From assembly GCF_018402035.1 (NCBI RefSeq), contig NZ_JAGYJN010000003.1:1-64000 (forward strand): a stretch of DNA of 64,000 bases, written 5' to 3'. Below the pieces are notes generated by a model, which saw only the letters and a program-made list of their open reading frames with translations, was not told the origin of the DNA and did not search any database. This document shows, piece after piece, positions 28,737 to 36,909 of this stretch (positions are counted from its first letter, which is position 1; each line of letters starts with the position of its first letter). The stretch is from Roseicyclus sp. Its GTDB lineage: Bacteria; Pseudomonadota; Alphaproteobacteria; Rhodobacterales; Rhodobacteraceae. A program made the translations under genes and the position numbers.

Positions 28737-29572
28737 TCGCCCACCCCATAAAGCGCCTCGGCGTGAAAGCTCACATGATCCTCCATAAAGGTCGAAACGA
28801 AATAATAGCTGTGATCATAGCCCGGCTGAAACCGGATCGTGGCATGCTGACGCCGCGCGGCGATGGCGCTTGCCAAGGCCTCGGTCCCCAACAGATGCGC
28901 GAACTGATCCGCCGTGCCGGTGTCGATCAACATCGGCCCCGCAAAGCCGCGCTCGCGCATCAGAACGCTTGCATCATGCGCCGCCCAGAGCGCGGTATCG
29001 TCGCCCAGATAGGCGGTGAACTGCTTGCGGCCCCAATCGCTTTGCATCGGGTTGCAGATTGGCGCAAAGGCCGAGACGCTGGCAAACCGCCCCGGAAAAC
29101 TCATCGCAATCGTCAGCGCGCCATGCCCGCCCATCGAATGGCCGGTGATGGCTTGACGCCCCTCATCCAAGGCAAAGCGGCTAAACAGCGCCGTGGGCAA
29201 TTCCTCGGTGATATAGCTCCACATCTGGAAATGCTGCGCCCATGGGTCTTGGGTCGCGTTCACATAGAACCCCGCCCCTTGCCCCAGATCATAGGCGTCA
29301 TCATCGGCCACACCCGCCCCACGGGGGGAGGTGTCGGGAAAAACCAAAGCGATCCCCTGCTCGGCGGCCCAAGTTTGCGCGCCCGCCTTTTCCATCGCAT
29401 TGGCATGAGTGCAGGTCAGCCCAGAGAGATACCACAAAACGGGAACAGGCCCGTCCGCCGCCTCGGCGGGCAGGAACAGGCCGAAGGTCATCTCTGTCCC
29501 CGTGGCGTCCGAGGCATGGCGATACACCCCTTGGGTGCCACCAAAACAGCGGTTCTCGGAAATCGTTTCCAT
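28733..29572 (-). CDS. fghA: S-formylglutathione hydrolase
   Basis: Esterase D-type alpha/beta hydrolase that splits S-formylglutathione to formate and glutathione, the second step of glutathione-linked formaldehyde oxidation. 279 residues. Visible are the nucleophile elbow ITGHSMGGHGALT, LFFPDTSPRG-like VFPDTSPRGAGV, and the C-terminal GYDHSYYFVSTF with the catalytic His. The first enzyme of the pathway (adhI) lies about 3 kb away at 32687-33817. It is second in the operon, after an AEC transporter. Confidence 0.96.
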   Translation of the reverse strand: METISENRCFGGTQGVYRHASDATGTEMTFGLFLPAEAADGPVPVLWYLSGLTCTHANAMEKAGAQTWAAEQGIALVFPDTSPRGAGVADDDAYDLGQGAGFYVNATQDPWAQHFQMWSYITEELPTALFSRFALDEGRQAITGHSMGGHGALTIAMSFPGRFASVSAFAPICNPMQSDWGRKQFTAYLGDDTALWAAHDASVLMRERGFAGPMLIDTGTADQFAHLLGTEALASAIAARRQHATIRFQPGYDHSYYFVSTFMEDHVSFHAEALYGVGE

Positions 29573-29586
29573 CCCAGTCTCCTCCG

Positions 29587-30537
29587 TCAGCCGCCCGGCA
29601 CGATCCCCGCCATCTCAGACACCCAAGCGATCACCACCGACACCGTCAGGATCGAGACCACCGTCGAAATCAAGATCGCCGCCGATACCCGCTGCGGGGC
29701 CACGCCGTAATGCTGCGCCAGCATGAAGATATTGCCCGCCACAGGCAATGATGCCGCCGCAATCATCACCGCCGCATCAAATGTCTGCACCGGAAACAGC
29801 AAGAGCGCCGCAAAAGCGACCGCCGCCGGATGCAGCACCAGCTTGCAAAAGCTCAACCAGCCCGCAACCTCGATCCGCTCGGCGGATTTGCCCGCCAGCG
29901 ATGCCCCAATCGCAAACAGCGCACCGGGGGTGGCAGCGGCCCCCAAAATGCCCAAAAACTCGTTCACCGGCCCCGGCAAGGGCATGCCCGTCGCGGACCA
30001 ACTTAGCCCCAGCACCATCGACACGATCATCGGGTTCTTGATCAGGCCCATCCCCACGGTCTTGACGATGCCCAGCGACATGCGCCCATCGCGGCTGCCC
30101 GTGATCAAGATCACGATGATCGAGGAGAACACGATCAGATCCAGCGCCAAAACCATCAGCACAGGGCCCGCCGCCGCCTCGCCCATCAACACGATCAGCA
30201 TCGGCACGCCAAGAAAACCGGTATTGCCGATCACCGCGCATTGCGCCTCGACCGCCGCCTCCTCGATCGAGCGGCGGCGCAAAAACGCCACCGCCGTGGC
30301 GATAGCATAGACCACGAAGCAGCCCCATAGATAGGCCGCCACGAACCACCAATCGAGGATCTCAGACAGCGACAGGTTCGCGGCAAAGCGAAACAGCATC
30401 GCCGACAGCGCGAAGTAAAACACGAATTTCGTCAGATAGGCCGCCGCCTCGGCGGTGAAAAACCCACTCCGGCAGGCCTGCCAACCCAAGCCGATCAAGG
30501 CGAAAAACGGCAGTGTCTTGAGAAAGATCTCGATCAT
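29587..30537 (-). CDS. AEC-family (auxin efflux carrier-like) transporter
   Basis: 316-residue membrane protein with about ten hydrophobic segments, in the bacterial AEC/malonate-carrier family. Recognisable are the N-terminal LPFFALIGLGWQACRSGF and NTGFLGVPMLIVLMGEAAAGPV. It probably moves a small organic acid or other metabolite; the substrate is unknown. It is first in the operon with fghA and is divergent from a TetR regulator gene that may control it. Confidence 0.9.
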   Translation of the reverse strand: MIEIFLKTLPFFALIGLGWQACRSGFFTAEAAAYLTKFVFYFALSAMLFRFAANLSLSEILDWWFVAAYLWGCFVVYAIATAVAFLRRRSIEEAAVEAQCAVIGNTGFLGVPMLIVLMGEAAAGPVLMVLALDLIVFSSIIVILITGSRDGRMSLGIVKTVGMGLIKNPMIVSMVLGLSWSATGMPLPGPVNEFLGILGAAATPGALFAIGASLAGKSAERIEVAGWLSFCKLVLHPAAVAFAALLLFPVQTFDAAVMIAAASLPVAGNIFMLAQHYGVAPQRVSAAILISTVVSILTVSVVIAWVSEMAGIVPGG

Positions 30538-30614
30538 ATCTCTTGGCTAATCCGCCCCAAAGAGAGAGTCCATCCATCCCGCGAAAATCCGGCGCGTGTC
30601 GAAATCCTTGCCGA

Positions 30615-30636
30615 AACTGAACCGAATGGTTTACGT
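30615..30636. promoter_or_regulatory. Possible TetR operator
   Basis: An imperfect inverted repeat (AAC-x2-AACC-GAAT-GGTT-x3-GTT) lies between the divergent AEC transporter and TetR genes, 23 bases before the regulator's start. The arms match over about 7 positions each. The position fits a TetR autoregulatory site, but the match is modest. Confidence 0.35.
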
Positions 30637-30658
30637 TGATCCTATCAAGGGGAAGCGG

Positions 30659-31276
30659 ATGAACGCACCAGTGCAGATCAAGAAGGGACGCAAATTCGAT
30701 CAGGTGATCGAAGGGGCGCGGTCCGTCTTTATGCGCGAGGGTTACGAGGGGGCCAGCGTCGATGTGATCGCGCGCGATGCGGGCGTGTCCAAAGCGACGC
30801 TTTACAGCTATTTTCCCGACAAACAGCATCTTTTCCTCGCCGTGCTCGAGGCCGAATGCGCCCAACAGGCCGAGGTGGAATTTCTCTCCGACACGAACAA
30901 CCTCACCGTCGAAGAAACGCTCCACGTCATCTGCAAAACGCTGATCACCTTTTTCTTGTCGCGCTTTGGCCAAGACATGTTCCGCGTCTGCGTGGCCGAG
31001 GCACAGCGCTTCCCCGAACTGGGCCGCGTCTTTTATGACAGCGGGCCCAAGAAATGGTCGCGCAACATCGCCCAATATCTCGACAGCCCAAAGGCGCGCA
31101 AAACCCTTGGCATCGAAGACAGTCTTTTGGCCGCCGATCAACTGGCCCAGCTTTGCCGCGCCGATTTAATGCTCAAGGTTCTTTTCGGCATCGAAAAAGA
31201 CCCGGCCGAGGATGAGATCGACCGCGTTGCCGCCGAGGCGGTCAAAACCTTCCTCGCCCGCTACCGTCGCGCCTGA
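30659..31276 (+). CDS. TetR/AcrR-family transcriptional regulator
   Basis: 205 residues. The N-terminal TetR helix-turn-helix spans about 13-62 (IEGARSVFMREGYEGASVDVIARDAGVSKATLYSYFPDKQHLF). The rest is a ligand-binding helical domain. The ATG at 30659 has AAGGGGAAG before it. An upstream GTG frame would cross the putative operator. It probably represses the divergent transporter-fghA-HAD-cyclodeaminase operon and itself; this is inferred from layout. Confidence 0.9.
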   Translation: MNAPVQIKKGRKFDQVIEGARSVFMREGYEGASVDVIARDAGVSKATLYSYFPDKQHLFLAVLEAECAQQAEVEFLSDTNNLTVEETLHVICKTLITFFLSRFGQDMFRVCVAEAQRFPELGRVFYDSGPKKWSRNIAQYLDSPKARKTLGIEDSLLAADQLAQLCRADLMLKVLFGIEKDPAEDEIDRVAAEAVKTFLARYRRA

Positions 31277-31311
31277 GCGGATAACCCAATATTAAGGTTA
31301 ACGCGCGCCGC

Positions 31312-31367
31312 CATCTTTGCTTCATAAATACTCCGGGGGGCCCGGAACGGGCGGGGGCAGCGCCCCC
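31312..31367 (-). repeat. Rhodobacteraceae-type GC hairpin repeat, copy B
   Basis: The minus strand reads GGGGGCGCTGCCCCC, a GC spacer, then CCCCCCGGAGTATTTATGAA. It lies between the convergent TetR and NYN genes. It shares the layout of copies A, C and D: a hairpin, a spacer, a second C-run and a (G)GATATTT or AGTATTT tail. A separate TAACC/GGTTA inverted pair sits just before it at 31282-31300. Confidence 0.7.
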
Positions 31368-31383
31368 ATGCCCAAGCCCGCCA

Positions 31384-32100
31384 TCAATCCAGCCGTCGCA
31401 CCAGCAATTGGTTGCTCACACCCCGCCTGACTTCCAGCATCTTCAGGCTTTGCACCAGATCGCTCAGCTTGCGTTTGCCATAGGTGCGGGTGTCGAAATC
31501 GGGATTGGCCGCGGTGATGAACTGGCCGATCTGACCCAGCGAATACCAATCATCTTCTTGCTCCATCCCATCCATGGCCCGAAAAATCAGGTCGCGGGCC
31601 TCGATCAAGGGCCGCTTGTCGACGGGCTTACCCTCACCCTTGGGATCATCACCATCGCTGGGCAAGATATTCTCGACAAAGATGAACCGCTTACAGGCCC
31701 GGCGAAAGGCGTCGGGCGTCTTTTGTTGGCCGATGCCATAGACATCCAACCCTTGCTCGCGGATGCGCTGGGCAAGCCGGGTAAAATCGCTGTCCGAACT
31801 GACCAGCACGAAACCGTCGAACCGCCCGGTATGCATCAAATCCATCGCGTCGATCACCAGCGCGATGTCGCTGGCGTTCTTGCCCACGGTATTGGCAGGC
31901 TGATGATGGGGCACGATCCCAAACTCGGCCTGCACGCCTGACCAGCCCTTCATATGGCTCGATGAGAAATCCCCGTAAATACGCCTGACGCTGGCCTCGC
32001 CGAAACCGGCGATCTCGTCGAAAATCGCCATGGCATGTTTTGAGCTGGTGTTGTCGGCGTCGATCAGCACCGCCAACAGCGGTGTCTTTTCACTTGTCAT
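31384..32100 (-). CDS. NYN-domain putative RNase with C-terminal OST-HTH/LOTUS-like domain
   Basis: 238 residues. Residues 1-150 form a NYN (PIN-like) nuclease fold with acidic active-site blocks LIDADNTS, DIALVIDAMDLMHTGRFD and LVSSDSDFTRLAQRIRE. Residues about 165-235 resemble an OST-HTH/LOTUS RNA-binding domain (YSLGQIGQFITAANPDFDTRTYGKRKLSDLV). The family (LabA/DUF88-like) is thought to cut RNA. Targets are unknown. It is a single gene, convergent with the TetR gene. Confidence 0.9.
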   Translation of the reverse strand: MTSEKTPLLAVLIDADNTSSKHAMAIFDEIAGFGEASVRRIYGDFSSSHMKGWSGVQAEFGIVPHHQPANTVGKNASDIALVIDAMDLMHTGRFDGFVLVSSDSDFTRLAQRIREQGLDVYGIGQQKTPDAFRRACKRFIFVENILPSDGDDPKGEGKPVDKRPLIEARDLIFRAMDGMEQEDDWYSLGQIGQFITAANPDFDTRTYGKRKLSDLVQSLKMLEVRRGVSNQLLVRRLD

Positions 32101-32166
32101 CTGCAGATACCTCCGCGGTTAGCCTGTCACATCGGGCGCGACCTTGCCAGACCCGCGCCCAGCGCC

Positions 32167-32670
32167 TTAGCGCATCGCCCCCGGCAAATCTTTCCACATC
32201 ACCAAGGCATCGACGTAACCATCACGCGGGTGGTGAAACGCACCGGGCAGGCGACCAACGATCTCAAACCCGGCGCGCTGCCAGATATCGATCGCCCGAT
32301 GGTTGTTGGCCACGACAAAATTGAACTGCATCGCGCGGTAGCTCATGGCCGTGGCCGTGGCCAAAGCGTGATCAAGCATGGCGCGCGCCACGCCTTGGCC
32401 ATGGGCGGCGGCGGCGGTGACAAAGCCGCAATTGCAGACATGCGCACCGCCGCCGTGCTGATTGGGGCGGATATAATAGCTGCCTAAAATGGTGCCCAGC
32501 GCCTCGGCGACGAAAACCGTCTTCTCGGCGGCGCACCAATAGGCCAGCGCCGCCTCGGGCGTGATGGCAGGATCAATGGTATAGGTCTCGCCCGCGCGAA
32601 ACACCGGCAACAAGACCGCCGCCAATGCCCCGGCATCAGCCGGGGCGGCCAGGCGGATCACAAGGTCCAT
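32167..32670 (-). CDS. GNAT-family N-acetyltransferase
   Basis: 167 residues with the acetyl-CoA-binding region GFVTAAAAHGQGVARAMLDHALATA (Q/R-x-x-G-x-G/A) and the following NFVVANNHRAIDIWQRAGFEIVG. The substrate is unknown. The start at MDLVIRLAAP is preferred; the longer frame runs into the neighbouring adhI 3' end. It lies 16 bases downstream of adhI on the same strand and may be cotranscribed. Confidence 0.85.
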   Translation of the reverse strand: MDLVIRLAAPADAGALAAVLLPVFRAGETYTIDPAITPEAALAYWCAAEKTVFVAEALGTILGSYYIRPNQHGGGAHVCNCGFVTAAAAHGQGVARAMLDHALATATAMSYRAMQFNFVVANNHRAIDIWQRAGFEIVGRLPGAFHHPRDGYVDALVMWKDLPGAMR

Positions 32671-32686
32671 CGCGTCGCGCACCGGA

Positions 32687-33817
32687 TCAATACACCACGA
32701 CCGAACGGATCGATTTGCCCGCATGCATCAGGTCAAAGGCAGTGTTGATCTCATCAAGGGGCATGGTGTGAGTAATCATCGGATCAATCTCGATCTTACC
32801 ATCCATGTACCAATCCACGAATTTCGGCACATCGGTGCGCCCCTTGGCCCCGCCAAAGGCCGTGCCTTTCCAGACCCGGCCCGTGACCAGCTGGAAAGGC
32901 CGCGTCGCAATCTCGGCCCCTGCGGGTGCCACGCCGATGATCACCGACACGCCCCAGCCGCGATGGGAACATTCCAGCGCGTCGCGCATCACCTTTACAT
33001 TGCCCGTGGCGTCAAAACTGTAATCGACACCGCCGATATGATCGATCCCGCGCTTGGTCAGGTTCACGATCTCTTGCACCACGGACCCCGCGATTTTGGC
33101 GGGGTTGATGAAATGCGTCATGCCGAATTTGCGCGCCATCTCTTCCTTGGCGTCGTTCAGATCGACACCGATGATCATATCGGCCCCCGCCATCCGCAGA
33201 CCTTGGATCACGTTCAGCCCGATGCCGCCAAGCCCAAAGACAGCCGCCGTTGAGCCGATCTCCACACCGGCGGTATTGATCACGGCGCCAATGCCCGTGG
33301 TCACGCCGCAGCCGATATAGCAAATCTTGTCAAAGGGCGCGTCCTCGCGCACCTTGGCCAGCGCGATCTCGGGCATCACCGTATGATTGGCAAAGGTCGA
33401 ACAGCCCATATAGTGATAGATCGGCGTGCCATCGAGCATCGAGAACCGCGTGGTGCCATCGGGCATCAGACCTTGGCCTTGGGTGTTGCGGATCGCGGTG
33501 CAAAGGTTCGTCTTGCCAGACAGGCAGGAATAACACTGCCGACATTCCGGCGTATAAAGCGGGATGACATGATCGCCGGGTTTGAGCGTGGTGACACCTT
33601 CGCCCACCGCGATGACAACGCCCGCGCCCTCATGGCCCAAAATGCAGGGAAACAAGCCCTCGGGGTCGGCGCCTGACAGGGTGAATTCATCCGTATGGCA
33701 AATGCCCGTGGCCTTGATCTCGACCAAAACCTCACCGGCTTTGGGATCGTCGAGGTTCACCTCCATGATTTGCAGCGGCTTTCCGGCCTCGATCGCGACA
33801 GCGGCACGTGTGCGCAT
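32687..33817 (-). CDS. adhI: S-(hydroxymethyl)glutathione dehydrogenase / class III alcohol dehydrogenase
   Basis: Zinc, NAD-dependent enzyme oxidising the glutathione-formaldehyde adduct to S-formylglutathione. 376 residues. [14 protein letters not shown] gives the catalytic zinc ligands, [15 protein letters not shown] the structural zinc, and [19 protein letters not shown] the NAD fold. Length and sequence are typical of class III enzymes. The second of two ATGs is chosen because AAAGGAG is six bases away. Its pathway partner fghA is 3 kb downstream in another operon. Confidence 0.97.
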   Translation of the reverse strand: MRTRAAVAIEAGKPLQIMEVNLDDPKAGEVLVEIKATGICHTDEFTLSGADPEGLFPCILGHEGAGVVIAVGEGVTTLKPGDHVIPLYTPECRQCYSCLSGKTNLCTAIRNTQGQGLMPDGTTRFSMLDGTPIYHYMGCSTFANHTVMPEIALAKVREDAPFDKICYIGCGVTTGIGAVINTAGVEIGSTAAVFGLGGIGLNVIQGLRMAGADMIIGVDLNDAKEEMARKFGMTHFINPAKIAGSVVQEIVNLTKRGIDHIGGVDYSFDATGNVKVMRDALECSHRGWGVSVIIGVAPAGAEIATRPFQLVTGRVWKGTAFGGAKGRTDVPKFVDWYMDGKIEIDPMITHTMPLDEINTAFDLMHAGKSIRSVVVY

Positions 33818-34000
33818 GGACATCTCCTTTATCTGGCGTGTTGCAGAGCAGCTTGGGCCAATCCCGCGCCCAAGGCAACGCGCGATCCCCATATGGGCCG
33901 CCCCCGCGCATAGGCTTGCGCGCGCCGCTGATTCCCCCTATATGCGGCTCAACAGCGGCGCCCCCGGGTCCAAACCGGATGGCACCACCGGACAAGTTTG

Positions 34001-34023
34001 ACGGGCCGCGCGGCCCGTTTTTT
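34001..34023 (+). terminator. Terminator-like hairpin in the rimP leader (candidate attenuator)
   Basis: A perfect GC palindrome (ACGGGCCGCGCGGCCCGT) followed by TTTTTT, ending only 16 bases before the rimP start. On the plus strand no gene lies upstream that would need termination, since adhI is divergent. The hairpin therefore most likely ends a leader transcript of the rimP-nusA-ylxR-infB operon. Confidence 0.65.
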
Positions 34024-34038
34024 CGTTTCTAAAGGCAT

Positions 34039-34632
34039 GTGAGCGACATGAACGACCTCATCGCCAAATCCGCCATCGACCGGCGCATGGCCGAGATCAT
34101 AACCCCCGTCATCGAGGATATGGGTTTCGAAGTCGTGCGAATCCGGCTGATGGGTGGCATGACCAAAACGCTTCAGATCATGGTCCAGCGCCCCGATGGC
34201 GGGATCGAGGTTGACGAATGCGGCCAGATTTCGACCGCCATCAGCGCGGTGCTTGATGTCGAAGACCCGCTTGAGGATGCTTACGCGCTGGAGGTCTCAA
34301 GCCCCGGCATCGATCGCCCGCTCACCCGGCTCAAGGATTTCGAGCAATGGGAAGGCTACGAGGCGCGCGTCGAGACGACCGAGATGATCGACGGGCGGCG
34401 GCGCTTTCGCGGCATTCTTGCCGGGATCGAGGGTGACGAGGTTTTGGTGAATATCGAAGAAGGCGGCGAAACCATCACGGTCGGCCTGCATTTCGACTGG
34501 TTGTCGGATGCCAAGCTGATCCTGACCGACGAGCTGATCCGCGAAATGCTTCGGGCGCGCAAAGCGGCCGGAATTATCGACGAAACACAATTTGACGAGA
34601 TCGAGGAAGACACCTCGAAGGCGGAGGATTAA
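34039..34632 (+). CDS. rimP: Ribosome maturation factor RimP
   Basis: Needed for late 30S subunit assembly. 197 residues with the family core [37 protein letters not shown] and [26 protein letters not shown], plus an acidic C-terminal tail. The start is GTG (34039), or ATG three codons later, giving [13 protein letters not shown] spacing does not decide. It is the first gene of the conserved operon with nusA, ylxR and infB, under a possible leader terminator. Confidence 0.96.
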   Translation: MSDMNDLIAKSAIDRRMAEIITPVIEDMGFEVVRIRLMGGMTKTLQIMVQRPDGGIEVDECGQISTAISAVLDVEDPLEDAYALEVSSPGIDRPLTRLKDFEQWEGYEARVETTEMIDGRRRFRGILAGIEGDEVLVNIEEGGETITVGLHFDWLSDAKLILTDELIREMLRARKAAGIIDETQFDEIEEDTSKAED

Positions 34633-34637
34633 CGACA

Positions 34638-36251
34638 ATGTCCATCACGTCAGCAAACCAGCTGGAACTGTTGCAAACCGCCGATGCGGTGGCGCGCGAA
34701 AAGATGATCGACCCCTCGCTGGTCGTGGAAGCGATGGAAGAATCCCTCGCCCGCGCGGCCAAGTCGCGCTACGGGGCCGATCTCGACATTCGCGTCAAGA
34801 TCGACCGCAAGACCGGCCGCGCGTCTTTTACCCGCGTGCGCACCGTTGTCGAAGATGACGCTGTCGAAAACGAAAAGGCCGAGTTGACCGTCGCACAGGC
34901 CAAGCCCTACTTGGACGATCCCAAGGTTGGCGATCTGATCATCGACGAAATCCCGCCTGTCGAACTTGGCCGGATCGCCGCGCAATCGGCCAAGCAGGTG
35001 ATCTTGCAAAAGGTCCGCGAAGCTGAGCGTGACCGCCAATACGAAGAATTCCGCGACCGCGCTGGCACCATCATCAACGGTGTCGTCAAGCGTGAAGAAT
35101 ACGGCAATGTCATCGTCGATGTGGGCCGGGGCGAGGGCGTTCTGCGCCGCAACGAAAAGATCGGCCGCGAAGCTTACCGCAACGGCGACCGCATCCGCTG
35201 CTACATCAAGGATGTGCGCCGCGAAGCGCGTGGTCCACAGATTTTCCTGTCGCGCACCGCGCCGGAATTCATGGCCGAGCTGTTCAAGATGGAAGTGCCC
35301 GAGATCTATGATGGCATCATCGAGATCAAGGCCGTCGCCCGCGACCCCGGTTCGCGCGCCAAGATCGCCGTGATTTCTTATGATAGCTCGATCGACCCCG
35401 TGGGCGCCTGCGTCGGTATGCGCGGCTCTCGCGTTCAAGCCGTGGTCAACGAGCTTCAGGGCGAAAAGATCGATATCATCCCGTGGAACGAGGACGCCGC
35501 CACATTCTTGGTGAACGCGCTTCAGCCTGCCGAAGTGACCAAGGTCGTGATCGACGAAGAGGCCGAGCGGATCGAGGTTGTGGTCCCCGACGAACAGCTA
35601 TCGCTGGCCATCGGTCGGCGCGGTCAGAACGTGCGTCTGGCCAGCCAGTTGACCGGCCTCGACATCGACATCTTGACCGAGGAAGAAGAATCCAAGCGCC
35701 GTCAGGCCGAATTCGAAGAGCGCACGCGCCTGTTCATGGACACGCTCGATCTCGACGAATTCTTTGCCCAGCTTCTGGTGTCCGAAGGCTTCACCTCGCT
35801 CGAAGAGGTGGCTTATGTCGAATTGGACGAGCTTTTGGTCATCGAAGGCGTCGATGAAGGCACCGCAGGTGAGCTTCAGGCCCGCGCCCGCGACTATCTT
35901 GAAGAGCAAAACAAGAAGGCGCTGGAAAAAGCCCGCGCCTTGGGTGTCGAAGATGCGCTTGTTGAATTTGACGGCCTAACCCCCCAGATGCTTGTGGCGC
36001 TGGGCGAAGACGGTATCAAATCGCTCGATGATTTCGCGACCTGCGCCGATTGGGAACTGGCCGGTGGCTGGACCACGGTGAATGGCGAACGGGTCAAGGA
36101 TGAAGGCTTGCTCGAAGCCTTCGAAGTCAGCCTTGAAGAGGCGCAGAACATGATCATGACCGCCCGCGTCAAACTGGGCTGGGTCACTATCGAAGAGTTG
36201 GAAGCGCAAGCCGCTGCCTCCTCCGCGAACACTGAGGGGGCGGAGGGCTAA
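34638..36251 (+). CDS. nusA: Transcription termination/antitermination factor NusA
   Basis: Binds RNA polymerase and nascent RNA to control pausing, termination and rRNA antitermination. 537 residues. The order is an N-terminal polymerase-binding domain, S1 (about 135-200, with GTIINGVVKREEYGNVIVDVG), two KH domains (GACVGMRGSRVQAVVNELQGEKIDII, SLAIGRRGQNVRLASQLTG), and acidic repeats to the C-terminus. It lies 5 bases after rimP. The boxA-like element in the rrn leader at the left edge is a natural target. Confidence 0.98.
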   Translation: MSITSANQLELLQTADAVAREKMIDPSLVVEAMEESLARAAKSRYGADLDIRVKIDRKTGRASFTRVRTVVEDDAVENEKAELTVAQAKPYLDDPKVGDLIIDEIPPVELGRIAAQSAKQVILQKVREAERDRQYEEFRDRAGTIINGVVKREEYGNVIVDVGRGEGVLRRNEKIGREAYRNGDRIRCYIKDVRREARGPQIFLSRTAPEFMAELFKMEVPEIYDGIIEIKAVARDPGSRAKIAVISYDSSIDPVGACVGMRGSRVQAVVNELQGEKIDIIPWNEDAATFLVNALQPAEVTKVVIDEEAERIEVVVPDEQLSLAIGRRGQNVRLASQLTGLDIDILTEEEESKRRQAEFEERTRLFMDTLDLDEFFAQLLVSEGFTSLEEVAYVELDELLVIEGVDEGTAGELQARARDYLEEQNKKALEKARALGVEDALVEFDGLTPQMLVALGEDGIKSLDDFATCADWELAGGWTTVNGERVKDEGLLEAFEVSLEEAQNMIMTARVKLGWVTIEELEAQAAASSANTEGAEG

Positions 36252-36276
36252 GGCCCTCCCCGCCGGAGACCCGCTG

Positions 36277-36909
36277 ATGAGCCGGGGCGGACAGAAAACA
36301 GATCGGGATGACGGGCCAGAGCGGCGGTGCATCGCCACCGCCGAGGTCCAGCCCAAGCACGGCTTGATCCGTTTCGTCATCGGCCCTGACGGGCAGGTGG
36401 GACCGGATCTGGCCGAAAAGCTGCCCGGAAGGGGTATCTGGGTCGCTGCGGATCGTGCTGCACTTGAGCTTGCGATCAAGAAGAACCTCTTTTCACGGGC
36501 CGCCAAGCAACCCGTGACGATCCCCCCCGACCTGATCGAACGGGTCGAGACGGGCTTGATCCGGCGGCTGACCGATCTCATCGCGCTCTCGCGCAAAGCA
36601 GGCGAGGCTGTCGCAGGCTTTGAAAAGGTAAAAGACTGGTTGGCCACCAAACAGGTCAAGGTTCTGCTTCAGGCCACGGATGGGTCTGAGCGGGGCAAAT
36701 CCAAACTCTGGACACCCACGGGTGCCCGCTATTTCAGCGTCCTTACCGCCCAGGAATTGGGTTTGGCATTTGGACGCCAAAGTGTGATACATGGCGCGCT
36801 TGCTGCTGGTGGTTTGGCCCCTCGTGTTGTAGAGGGTGCCGCGAAACTACAAGGCCTGCGCAAGGCAGACGGCGGACACCCCGCCGGGAAAGACGAACGG
36901 AACGCATGA
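36277..36909 (+). CDS. YlxR-family RNA-binding protein fused to an L7Ae-like domain
   Basis: 210 residues. Residues about 14-85 are the YlxR (DUF448) fold with [19 protein letters not shown] and [11 protein letters not shown]. The second half ([40 protein letters not shown]) is a ribosomal L7Ae/L30e-like RNA-binding domain. Many alphaproteobacteria carry this two-domain form between nusA and infB. It probably binds RNA, or nucleoid and transcript targets. Its stop overlaps the infB start (ATGA). Confidence 0.92.
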   Translation: MSRGGQKTDRDDGPERRCIATAEVQPKHGLIRFVIGPDGQVGPDLAEKLPGRGIWVAADRAALELAIKKNLFSRAAKQPVTIPPDLIERVETGLIRRLTDLIALSRKAGEAVAGFEKVKDWLATKQVKVLLQATDGSERGKSKLWTPTGARYFSVLTAQELGLAFGRQSVIHGALAAGGLAPRVVEGAAKLQGLRKADGGHPAGKDERNA

